Of a stretch of 64,000 nt of DNA, positions 55,086-64,000 are shown one piece after another; position 1 is the stretch's first letter, and each line of letters opens with the position of its first letter. The notes beneath the pieces are model-generated. The model searched no databases and was not told where the DNA came from. It saw only the letters and a list, made by a program, of their open reading frames with translations. The position numbers and the translations under genes were made by a program. The stretch is taken from contig CM062210.1 of the NCBI GenBank assembly GCA_031216445.1, forward strand, positions 7,684,501-7,748,500, given 5' to 3'. The stretch comes from Lateolabrax maculatus. Taxonomy: Eukaryota; Chordata; Actinopteri; Acropomatiformes; Lateolabracidae.

Positions 55086-57922
55086 GTTATCGGAGCGTCT
55101 CTCGTGCAGCGTACAGGTACCAAGACTAGACAAACGGCTTTCTGCGCCATCTGTCGTTTCCTGTGGGAAACGGGTGACCTATGACTGTTACAATTATCAG
55201 CTTTGCCCCCGCAATACTTTTATGGAAGGTCATCCCTGCCAATACAACAGGCGGGAAAAATATGAAACGCTCAGAATTATGTATATTTTAGAAGTTCTCA
55301 AAGTGACTCTTTTAGAAAGTGACTTAATGTAACTTTTTCCACAGAGGAACGTTTGACACATAAACACAGGTGTTAATAACATTAATGATAGGATATCCCA
55401 AATTTGGTGTCAAACTCCAGGGTCCTAATGTTATATATGCAGGCTCACTGGCATGGCTTACTGGGACACTTAAATGGGGAAGAGCCATCACTAATATTAT
55501 TTTACACCTGTGCTTTCCACACTATGACACTTGAAACTGTCTGCTGTACAAAAAAAAAAGCTCTTTATCTTATAATTTTGACTTGAGTTAAAACTTCTGC
55601 CTGAGTTTGACGTCTCAGAGAGCTGTTCCTGTGGAAATAACCTGCCAGAGGAAGTACTTGCAAAATTGTTTGTCTATTTTCAACCACTTCTGAAAACTGA
55701 CTTTTGTCTTTTCATGTGTGTCTTTGTACATATATATGTAATAGTATTGTATTTTTTATTCATTTTCTTCAATTTCTATTTGATTTAAATTTTCACCGTT
55801 AATTTTATTTTTTGCATTTTATTATGTTATGTTTGGCAATTGTTAATTTTGATAAGTGCTATATAAATACATTTTATTATCATATTATTATTAATATATC
55901 AGGTGAGTCAAGGAGACGTCACAATGTGCCTGCTCACACAGTCCTGAGGAAGAGGTCTAACCAGGCAAAATAAGAGAAAACAGTGTGTAGGGCCTGTATT
56001 AGACGATGTGAAAATTATGAAATAGCCCACTCACAATTTTTACTCTCTTGTCAGGAATGGGCTTCCATATATCAGGTTACAGCTCCAAAAATCAGACAGG
56101 ACACACAGGATCTGGGTGAAAAAGTATAAAATGAGTAGGATGAACTCATCGTAACCCAAAGAAACAGAATTTAGCAGTGCAGGGCATCACAGTTTTGATT
56201 TGAATTGAGCCTGAAATTACAGACTCGCATTGATTTTAAATGGAAAATGAAGGTCGTTCTTGCAGTTAAAGCTGGCCAGAGCTCTTGCCAGCTAAGGAAG
56301 ACCCAATGAAAATGACAGATGGCTATTAATTACACTGGACATTATGGGCAGTCAGTATCTAATTAGACTCATTGAGCAGGACGGATCACAGCAATAGATA
56401 TCATGGCACAGGTCATTTTTATCATACAGTCGATAGCTTTCACTAAACGTATTCACATTGACTTTTATATGCTTTTCTTTGATTGTTATGAGGCTGCAAT
56501 TTACTTCAGAAATTGAAAAATGTGAAAGGTTCAAAGACAGACAATGATAATACTTAAATGTAAACTGTAAAGTCGCCCAAATAATGTGGACTAAGCTGCT
56601 GCTCACATGTAGATTTTTGAAAACCAGAAATGAGGTTGGCCTACTCCCTGTTCATGCCTGGACAGGCAGAAAGTGCATCCATTAAACTGCTCTGTCACAC
56701 ATAATACTATACTAATGTGCTGCTATGCCAAACTACACTTTGAACTTGTATCTATGTTCATAAAACCCAGGGAGAGTCAATCTGAATTTCTTATCTTTTC
56801 TGCTGCAATCATGCAGCCAAAGTGTAATAATTATGCAATTTTTGATTTTTGTTTCCAGGGAGTCACCAGCCCTATGAGCTGTAGATCAACCTATTTGATT
56901 TATTAGAAGCTGGCACTGGCAGAAAAAGTCGCCCGATTTTACAGGAATTCTCCCACAGATGTTCAAGATAAAAGGCCTATAAAAGTTCAAAATGCTCTCC
57001 TTGCAGTACCTCAGGTCGACCCCCAGATGGCACTCTGTTATAACTAAACAACCTGAAAGGGGTGCAAGACATTTTCTCTTTGATGCAATACCTGCAGCTA
57101 TGAATGTCATTCTGTCTCATGATGTTTTTACTAGTTCATTGAAGGCTGAATCGGGTATGATTAACTTGTCAGATATGGCTCCATGTCGGGCATGCACTCA
57201 TCCGGTTTAATGCTCGCTTTCCAGGCATGCACTTTTGGTGTAATCTTGTGCAGAGTAGGCTACAATCTACAATCACCCCCAAGTGTTTTTTGATGTTTCC
57301 ATACTCCGCAGCAAGATAAACAAGCCTAAAAGCTTCAATTAGCACTTAAAAGGCCTACGAGCAAGCTAAAGTATATTACACCCTGAGGATGATTCATAAC
57401 ATCCTGCATTAACTTTGTCAGTTATAATCCATCACGAGGTAATAGTCTTAAATAAATCTCATAGTAATTGAGATGAATCCCTCATTTCAATGACAAGTCT
57501 GGTTTTTAAGACCCAATTATCACTTTGAGTTCCCTGGCCCAGTGGATGTGCGGGGTTCGGGCTCTGACAGGAGAAGAGGGGGCAGCAAGTTGGCTGTTTC
57601 AGCAGGGAGGAGAGGATGGAGAGATGGACTCGGTCCAAAGAGGAATGGATATCTTCCTGGGCTGTACTGCATCAGAGGGCAGGTAGATTTATGACAAACG
57701 CACACAATCTTAATTTGTGCTCAGCCCGATAATGCATCTCAAGGCCAGAATAGTTCTGCTCAGTGTTTCTTAACTGGATGTTTCTTTAATTATATGTCAG
57801 AGGCCATAAAACTCAGGAGGAGATTTTCCCACAAAGCACTGTTTTATGTCTTGGTCATTACTGTAAATTACAAGCAACAAGAAAAGAGACTTATGGAAGG
57901 AAAATGCAAAAAGAAAAGTGGA

Positions 57923-57928
57923 TTTATT
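57923..57928 (-). terminator. ube3c: Polyadenylation signal candidate of UBE3C
   Basis: AATAAA on the minus strand, with another at 57953-57948. T-rich and GTTGCTTGT-type sequence follows downstream. Confidence 0.45.
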
Positions 57929-58799
57929 CATTTCCATACACTCGTTTTTTATTTTCACCCTGTTGGTACACTGATCATTTGTAAGCCTTATCAATGTGAC
58001 ACGGTTGTTGCTCCCTGAGAGCAAACTTGAGGGCGCTGACCAGGGAAGAGATTGTTCACCTTAACGAGCATGTGTGAATATATGAGGCCTCCATTCATCA
58101 CACAAAGGGAAGAAAAACAAACCTGTACAAATACTGAATAAATGAATAATACAAGAGTAGTTGTAAACATATACATATTCACAAATCCATAATCATATAA
58201 TACTCTCCCCCAATGCAGTCCAGCAATATAAGCTATTCTCACACTTCAGATGGCGTGTGCACACTAACAGTATGGTAATCGGACATGACAGTTATTACTA
58301 GTAATAATAATCATTTGAGAAATCACAAAAATTGGAGTTTCGATGACCTCTACTTGAAAATGCACGATGGCTATACACAAAAGCTCCTCCACCTCCGCAG
58401 CCCTTGGCACACCACGAGGTGGCTTTAGAGTCCTACAGTCTGTCCCTGTCTGTCTGTTATATTGCCTTTTGTATATGACGCCACTTAATCTTTGGTGAAA
58501 AACAACTGTCCGTTCATGTTAGATTGCACAAGAGAGCAGCTGCCCCTCTTGTTTTATACTCTTGCATGATATTTCCTGCAATAAAACGCATCGCTGTTTT
58601 CATCTGAAGTGTTCTGACAAGTGATTAAACATTTAAATTACTTAAAAGGATAAAAAAAAAAGGCTTCCTACATCCTTGCACCCCCTTTCCTCAGTATGTA
58701 GGTGATCATTTCCTCACCCTCGACTTGGCACGCACACACTCATACACACACACAAACACAGTAAATCAGACAGGTCAGTGCATCATTTGCTTTCCCTCC

Positions 58800-58821
58800 T
58801 TTCTTTTTTTTTTTTTTTTTT
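58800..58821. repeat. Poly(T) tract in UBE3C 3'UTR
   Basis: About 17 or more T on the plus strand, that is a poly(A) run in the UBE3C 3'UTR about 90 nt after the stop. Confidence 0.9.
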
Positions 58822-58907
58822 CTACTGTCTCAAGTCTCTTTTTCTCCCAAGCCATTTCTGTGGCGTCGAGTCCATGGATGCGGGGACAGAGAAGCCTTTG
58901 CCCCTCC

Positions 58908-59078
58908 TCAGCTCAGCTCGAACCCAGCAGAGGACTCGATGGCGTACAACAGCTTGTTCCTCATCAGGTGCTGGTCGCAGAACTCGGGGAGCTTCAGCAG
59001 GTTCATGCAGGTGCTGGCGGTGGGCAGGCGCTCCAGGTCGGTGCCGCCGTTGTGGATGCAGAAGACTGGGTAGAGCTC
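58908..59078 (-). CDS. ube3c: UBE3C terminal exon with catalytic cysteine
   Basis: Acceptor AG at 59080-59079 after TTTGCACAC. It encodes ELYPVFCIHNGGTDLERLPT, ASTCMNLLKLPEFCDQHLMR and NKLLYAIESSAGFELS, then TGA at 58910-58908. The thioester cysteine is the one in ASTCMN. Confidence 0.98.
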   Translation of the reverse strand, partial: ELYPVFCIHNGGTDLERLPTASTCMNLLKLPEFCDQHLMRNKLLYAIESSAGFELS

Positions 59079-62000
59079 CTGTGTGCAAACGTAAGCTGTT
59101 AATAAGCACCTGACAAATTGCCTGTGGTCACAGAGAAATTGGAACGTTTTGAGGCATGTAAAGACGAGACAAAAATGAGACGTGAATCAGCTCGTGTTGA
59201 TGATCACGACGTCCAAAGCAATCCCGATTAAGCAATAAATGTCAAATTCCGCAAGGGGATAAATGTTAAAAGAGAGACATTAAGCGTTAAGCTAATACAG
59301 TGAGAGAATAAATTTAGGAAATCAGGTTAGTGCTTGAAAGGTACTGAGTGGGAAACTGGCCCACAGTTTGACCCTTGGATGAGACACTGGAGGAATGGTC
59401 ATTTCATGTTGTCCATCTGGCATTTTTTAAATCACGCCTCCTTATGATGAGGCCACCTCATCTGCAGACTGTGACACTGACCGTTTCCATCACAGGCCGG
59501 GCCGACGAATAAGCTCCTCCACCCTGATTCCATCCTGCTATTTAAAGTTAGCGTATATGGTTCGGCGGCCATACTCGCCCGATTAAATGGCTCTTCGGGG
59601 GCTTAGCCGTAATGACCCCATTTTTCTGACAATTACCGTATTAAACTATCGTTGCTTATTGAGAAAGTGCCATTACCACGGCTATCATTTTGGAAAAAAA
59701 GAGAGTTTCCATCATCTTTTTTAAATGGCTTCTCCTGACAGAGCTATTTCTCCTCTAATGAATCCTGGGCCGTTTCACGACAGCTAATTAAGGCTTAGCT
59801 GGCTCAGGCTGAGGGCCGGGTCAGGGGCCGCTCCCCCCACGAATTACCGCCCTTTCTGGCCCGGAGAAGAGACGAGGAAGGAGGGGGGGGGAGACATCCA
59901 CACACTGGCCAAAGTCAAATTGATTAAATGAGGAGGGAAGGGAACTCTCAAACCCTGAGAGGAGGTGCTGCGAAGGATTTTAAGGAGGGTTTTGTTCTTT
60001 CTCTCTACTGCAGAACTGCAATTAGGTTTTCTTAACTAATGACAGTCATAAAGAGTACTAAAACCAATCATATGATGATTACAGCTTCTGGTTAGACGAA
60101 GTAAGACACATAAAAACTCTTTAATAGCCCCGTGCAACACTTTCTGCTTTTTTCCACCCCGTCTCAAACTACCCAAGTGTCCCACAAATCAAGTCAGCGA
60201 GAAAGTGAAATGGCTTCCAATTAGGAAATCATTTCAGAAATAGGTTAGCAATAATGATTCAGCACTGCTAAAACAATGTTTAGAAATAGGGGGATATACT
60301 GTAGTTTCCTTGTGTGTTCATTTAACAGGAAATTGCTGCTTTCTGCCATGTCACACAGAAGGCAAACGTTCAAAAGTTCAACCTGAGTTCTGAATGGCAA
60401 TATTTGTCCAGCCAGGATCTCCGACCAAGCCCACACATACAGGGCTGCAGAAGGAGTTCTCCAACAGAGGAAGGTCATGAACTATAAAACAACAGTAGAC
60501 ATCGAGATAAGACCTCACCACACTGGCTCGGTCTTATCGCCGCCTAATTTGAAAATGATCATTTTGAGGGCTGTTATCAGTCTAAGTATTTTCATTACAA
60601 GCCCATTAAGAGGGAACACACCCTACAGGTAGGACACAGTCTGAAAAGAAAAGATGGAGTAAAGATGGAGTTAACCCTCACCTTGAAGCCCAGCAGTGGA
60701 GGTCTGGAGCAGCTGGTGACAAACTTCAGCAGCTTGCGCTTTTCCTCGTCTGTGAAGCTTTCGACCACCTCCCAAAAAGTCTGGATGACTGGGTGAGTGG
60801 CCGAGTACCCGCCTGAAGAGATGATGGGAGAATTATATTATCTAACCCACACTCACACATACACCAATATAAAAATCCTACATGTCAATCTCTCAATTAC
60901 ATAATAGGGACTTTCCAAAAATTTTACACAAAGTCTGTTTACTTGTCATGAGGAGTACTATTCAGTCTGTGAAAAAAACTGTGTTATACTGGAGGTGTGG
61001 GGTTTTCAGGACATGGATATTTACCAAGCATGGAGGGTCTAACAAAGAGAGACTATTGAGTTGCATTGTGGGAATTGTAGGGTTTTGTGTTTTTGGAGCT
61101 GAGGTTATTCTAGGCAGCTGCTTCACATGTGACTCTTCTTTTGAGCCCCACAACTTGATACTTTATGGAAGTGGAATACTAAATTACTGAAATATTTTTA
61201 ATATCAGCTCCTACCCGAGTAGTTTGTGAACTTTTTCAGGTCATCAAGACAAATTGGCACATGAGCCCCCGATATCAGCACCTATTAAAAAAGGTAGAAA
61301 AACATGTATTTCAAGTATATGCGAGTTATAAATATGTTGCAGGTTGATGGGCGGTTTTGCTCGTCATGTGCAGTGTACCTGGATCTCCTGCTGGTCAAAC
61401 ATGCGCAGCCACTCCAGGTTGACCACATTGGCCAGGCCCTGCCTGAACGCCAGGCAGTGAGGCCTGATCTGCTTGTTCAGTCTGTAGTCAGCCACCAAAT
61501 GGATGTAGGCTATCCGGTTTGCTGTGGTGACAGGAATGTCTTTGCCTCCGAGCTTCAGCTCAACCACCTGGGTCAAAAAGGCACAAAGCATTCACAAGCT
61601 TCCTACACAGTTTTAGATCCAGTATTTCACCATTTTTGTCTGTCATAGTTCTGTTTAAATATGACATACTCTGATAGTAGCTGAGTAATATTACTGTTAG
61701 GTAGCCATACTGCGTACTTCATTATGCACATCACTGCCTTGGGTGCCAGATGACCAACAAACAATGCCAGGTGGATTTAATTCAATCACAGAAAGGTAAT
61801 TAAAATGTTTTCCAACAGCACTCTGATTAAAGGTACGGCTCAATGTGAGTGTGTGTGGGTGTGGTTAAGTGCATTTCAGTGTTTCTAAATATAACCCATC
61901 CAATGAACATCTGGTCCAATACAATTTGGCCTCAAGTTCTCTTTTCATTAGCTATAGAGCAGTTAGCACTTGATAGGATGTGCTCATCTCTGTTCATAAA

Positions 62001-63710
62001 GCTGTGTGTATGACGACATCACAGCAGCTACAGTGGGACAAAATATAAATGTTCATCTTTTCCCGATGCAGTTTTCCTGCTTTTGGCACATGTGATCTTG
62101 TGTTTTCATAATTTAACGACTTATTTCTACAGCTTTAAGTTAGTGACTCTAGAAACAAATTAACTTTTCATTTTTATTTTGATCACCTCCTATAACTCCC
62201 AATACAAAAGGAAAGGAAATCTGACATCACCATTTCTTATTTTGTTGAGATTTTAAACAACATTAAGCAGCTTACTGAGGTAGTAGGGAGGCTTAATAGT
62301 CACTGCCTGAGATGCTGATGTATTCGCTGCAAATATGGCAACATTATATTATGTGGCAAAGTGAAAAGTCTTGGAAAAAGTAAACGGTATTCACACACTG
62401 GATTAAAACTCCAAAAACTTTATGTCAGGCCTGATGAAGACCCAGTAGGATGGAAACATTGTCTTTTTTCAGTCCAATAAGGTTTGGGGAGTTTCAATCC
62501 AGTATGAGGATACTCATTACCACAACCAAGGTGGAAAGCTTTTGACATATGCCAGACAGGACCATCCACAATGAGTAACAGTGGTCACACACTTGACAGG
62601 ATATTTGTTTAACTACAGTACAAACTACAGTCAAAAATTACAATAGACATGAATCAGCAACTCTCTGACGCAGTCTTAACAAAAACTGATTGATAAGCTT
62701 CACAAAGGTATTCAGTGCAGCGATATTGAATAAGATTGTATTATAAAGTAAGGTGTTTCTCTTATTTTGTCCATCACCTGAATGCAGCATGTGGTTTACT
62801 GACACGTAATAATTTTCTGCTTTTTTTCTCCCCCACAGTGGATTCTGATTATGTGCTAATGTAAGAGAATTACTGTCCTTATCTTGCTTACTTTGGCTAT
62901 CTTACGAGGGCAAATGCAGGGCAGACTGCTCCCGGGTGTGTGCCTAATCTTTCACAAATTGTTTTCCCTATCGTGTTTGCGATGCCCTATTTGTGACCAG
63001 GAGGGCTACATTGTAACTCGACCATTTCAGGTGTTGTTTGAGAAGAGCTAATAAGACGCGTTAAGGCCCTGAGCAAACAGGGGCTCCGGGTAGAGTGCAG
63101 GTCTGGGCCCAGGTGACTCAGAGTGGTGGTGGCGGCTCGTCTCTGCGGCCTTGAGCTTTGGAGGGGACGTGCTTAAGAGCAGCGAGTTGCTTCTGTCAGG
63201 CGTGTTCTGAGATAATTTCTGGGGGAAAGGCAGGTGGAACGGTCAACAGAGCTGCTGTGTTCCCTGCACTGCAGCAGAGCTTAGGGCGACAGTGGCGACG
63301 TGCTTTATCTCTCTCAGCGCTGAAAAGTGGTACATCATGAGGGAAATGAATTATTAACGCCACAAAGAGGAACCAAACAGGAGGAAGGAAAGACGGCTGA
63401 ATGAGAGGTACTAACCAGAGTGGAAATAGAGGTGGAAAAAAAAAACATGTGAATCATTTATCCGACTCCATCCCACCCTGTCCCCAACCCCAGTCACCTG
63501 AGCCTCTCCCAGATCGTTGTTGACCACAGTGAAGTTGAGGCCCAGCTCCTCCACGTCACCCTCGTAGCTCTTGAGGAAGAGGAGGTTGCGGTACATCTCC
63601 GGGTCCAACGATGCCAGGTGGTGGATGTCCACATCTGCACTGGTTCCCAAAAGTTTGGACAGGAAGAAACTGGCAAAGGGCAACTCCACCAGCATGTTTT
63701 CATACAGCGC
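58908..63710 (-). CDS. ube3c: UBE3C, HECT ubiquitin ligase, C-terminal 256 residues, five exons
   Basis: The coding exons, in transcript order, are 63710-63498, 61567-61379, 61281-61215, 60812-60682 and 59078-58908. They total 771 nt and end in TGA. The protein matches the end of human UBE3C (1083 aa) nearly throughout as I recall it, so about a quarter of the gene is present. UBE3C extends ubiquitin chains on substrates, including those stalled on the proteasome. The part here is most of the HECT domain: the E2-binding N-lobe (ALYENMLVELPF, DVDIHHLASLDP, LGLNFTVVNNDLGEAQ), the hinge and the C-lobe. The catalytic cysteine (codon 59009-59007) sits in LPTASTCMNLLKLPEF, and the conserved Phe four residues from the end is in GFELS. 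Upstream exons lie beyond the right edge. UBE3C runs in the same direction as DNAJB6. Confidence 0.97.
59079..60681 (-). other. ube3c: UBE3C intron, 1.6 kb
   Basis: A GT-AG intron. The stretch 59440-59870 is more complex and GC-richer than the rest and may be a conserved element. No exon was recognised. Confidence 0.75.
59440..59870. promoter_or_regulatory. Candidate conserved non-coding element in a UBE3C intron
   Basis: Non-repetitive sequence with several TAAT/ATTA cores (for example GCTAATTAAGGCTTAGC near 59783), GCTATCATTTTGG and CCATTACCACGG. In vertebrates UBE3C adjoins the homeobox gene MNX1, so an enhancer for it is conceivable. This is inference from texture and synteny only. Confidence 0.3.
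60682..60812 (-). CDS. ube3c: UBE3C exon: HECT hinge / C-lobe start
   Basis: Acceptor AG at 60814-60813, donor GT at 60681-60680. It encodes GYSATHPVIQTFWEVVESFT and DEEKRKLLKFVTSCSRPPLL, ending GFK. Human has GYSADHPVIKVFWRVVEGFT here. Confidence 0.97.
60813..61214 (-). other. ube3c: UBE3C intron, 0.4 kb
   Basis: A short GT-AG intron. The plus-strand open frame at 60882-61190 within it shows no family features. Confidence 0.75.
61215..61281 (-). CDS. ube3c: UBE3C exon: VLISGAHVPICLDDLKKFTN
   Basis: Acceptor AG at 61283-61282, donor GT at 61214-61213. 22 codons and one base, closely matching human VLISGAQVPISLEDLKSFTN. Confidence 0.96.
61379..61567 (-). CDS. ube3c: UBE3C exon: HECT N-lobe
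   Basis: Acceptor AG at 61569-61568, donor GT at 61378-61377. 63 codons in phase 0: VVELKLGGKDIPVTTANRIA, YIHLVADYRLNKQIRPHCLA and on to RMFDQQEIQ. Strong match to human. A 97-bp intron separates it from the next exon. Confidence 0.98.
61568..63497 (-). other. ube3c: UBE3C intron, 1.9 kb
   Basis: A GT-AG intron with a small inverted-repeat element at 62398-62502. A complex stretch at 62840-63330 may hold conserved non-coding sequence. No exon was found. Confidence 0.7.
62398..62502. repeat. Short inverted-repeat element, 105 bp
   Basis: CTGGATTAAAACTCC (62398-62412) and GGAGTTTCAATCCAG (62488-62502) are inverted repeats with one mismatch. The interior GATGAAGACCCAGTAGGATG resembles a dispersed fish repeat from memory. 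Confidence 0.6.
63498..63710 (-). CDS. ube3c: UBE3C exon: HECT N-lobe, ALYENMLVELPF...
   Basis: Acceptor AG at 63712-63711 after TTTTCCTCC, donor GT at 63497-63496. 71 codons in phase 0, from ALYENMLVELPFASFFLSKL through LASLDPEMYRNLLFLKSYEG to LGLNFTVVNNDLGEAQ. Nearly identical to human UBE3C. The open frame upstream of the acceptor is intron. Confidence 0.98.
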
Positions 63711-64000
63711 CTGGAGGAAAATGTGGCCGTTAAGTGGAGGACAACTGTAGGACAAGGATACAGTTCTTTCTTGTAAATCCCCCCACAAACATCAGTGCAA
63801 ATGAGAAAATGTTTTGAGCATTAAACACAGTCATTGTTTATTGCTTGGGTGTCACTGAATAAAACATGATGATTAGATAACCAAGATAACTAAGTGGACT
63901 GCAGCCTGCATCAAGTAGCTAACATGATATTACTTAGTACATATCCAAAAATCTGATTACAACATTACACAACATTCAATTTGCCTACTACTCTTATATC
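63711..64000 (-). other. ube3c: UBE3C intron, cut by the window edge
   Basis: Non-coding sequence upstream of the last recognised acceptor. No further UBE3C exon was found before the edge. Confidence 0.8.

Larger units (their letters stand above)
53861..57900. other. Intergenic region between DNAJB6 and UBE3C
   Basis: It contains the SINE fragment, the heat-shock elements and the CpG-rich patch listed separately. From about 55.2 to 57.9 kb it is AT-rich sequence in which I recognise nothing. Short open frames here lack family motifs. Confidence 0.6.
57901..58907 (-). other. ube3c: UBE3C 3'UTR
   Basis: It extends from the stop at 58908 to minus-strand AATAAA signals at 57953-57948 and 57928-57923, the first good hexamers found, giving about 1 kb. 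It includes a long poly(T) run on the plus strand (about 58805-58820) close to the stop codon and CA-rich sequence at 58733-58760. Confidence 0.55.

Noticed and set aside
58725..59113. Two plus-strand open frames of 111-125 residues
   Set aside because: They are antisense shadows of the UBE3C terminal exon, including a translated poly(T) tract.
61304..61648. 114-residue plus-strand open frame
   Set aside because: Antisense to a UBE3C exon.
1..64000. CRISPR arrays, operons, bacterial or viral gene clusters
   Set aside because: None seen. The spliced vertebrate genes and repeat content exclude a prokaryotic origin.

Overview
The window is vertebrate nuclear DNA, almost certainly from a teleost and most likely a spiny-rayed (percomorph) fish. 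It has three intron-rich genes with GT-AG introns, CpG-rich promoter sequence, long AT-rich intergenic stretches and several dispersed repeat families that I recall as common in percomorph genomes. The gene order PTPRN2 - DNAJB6 - UBE3C, with PTPRN2 facing the other two, matches human 7q36.3. Almost all long open frames outside the spliced exons are chance or antisense frames.

Layout. (1) 1-14.65 kb, + strand: the last seven coding exons (209 residues) and 3'UTR of PTPRN2 (phogrin / IA-2beta), covering the C-terminal part of its tyrosine-phosphatase-like domain. One intron carries an intact mir-153 hairpin. The intron that splits the active-site loop is a GC-AG intron. The 3'UTR holds a 351-bp inverted-repeat transposon flanked by a 10-bp direct repeat. 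(2) 14.65-30.97 kb: intergenic, repeats and candidate conserved non-coding sequence, no gene found. (3) 30.97-53.9 kb, - strand: complete DNAJB6, an HSP40 co-chaperone. The short isoform (247 aa) ends at 39449. A long isoform can also be traced. It leaves the terminal exon at an internal donor at 39483 and uses two further exons at 33204-33046 and 31900-31791 that encode a basic nuclear-localisation-like tail, giving 325 aa. Human DNAJB6a is 326 aa. The 5'UTR exon lies in a CpG-rich promoter near 53.7-53.9 kb, and about 0.5 kb upstream is a cluster of heat-shock elements. (4) 53.9-57.9 kb: intergenic, with a tRNA-derived SINE fragment, the heat-shock elements and a second CpG-rich patch. (5) 57.9-64.0 kb, - strand: the last five coding exons (256 residues) and 3'UTR of UBE3C, a HECT ubiquitin ligase, including the catalytic cysteine.

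The genes do not form an operon. DNAJB6 and UBE3C both act in protein quality control, PTPRN2 in dense-core secretory granules, and mir-153 is a neuronal microRNA carried by its granule-protein host. The best candidates for new biology are the heat-shock-element cluster, the dual use of the DNAJB6 internal splice donor, the GC-AG intron in the PTPRN2 active-site codon, and an orphan promoter-like cluster inside the long DNAJB6 intron. Exon calls rest on reading frames, splice sites and remembered human protein sequences. No database search was possible.
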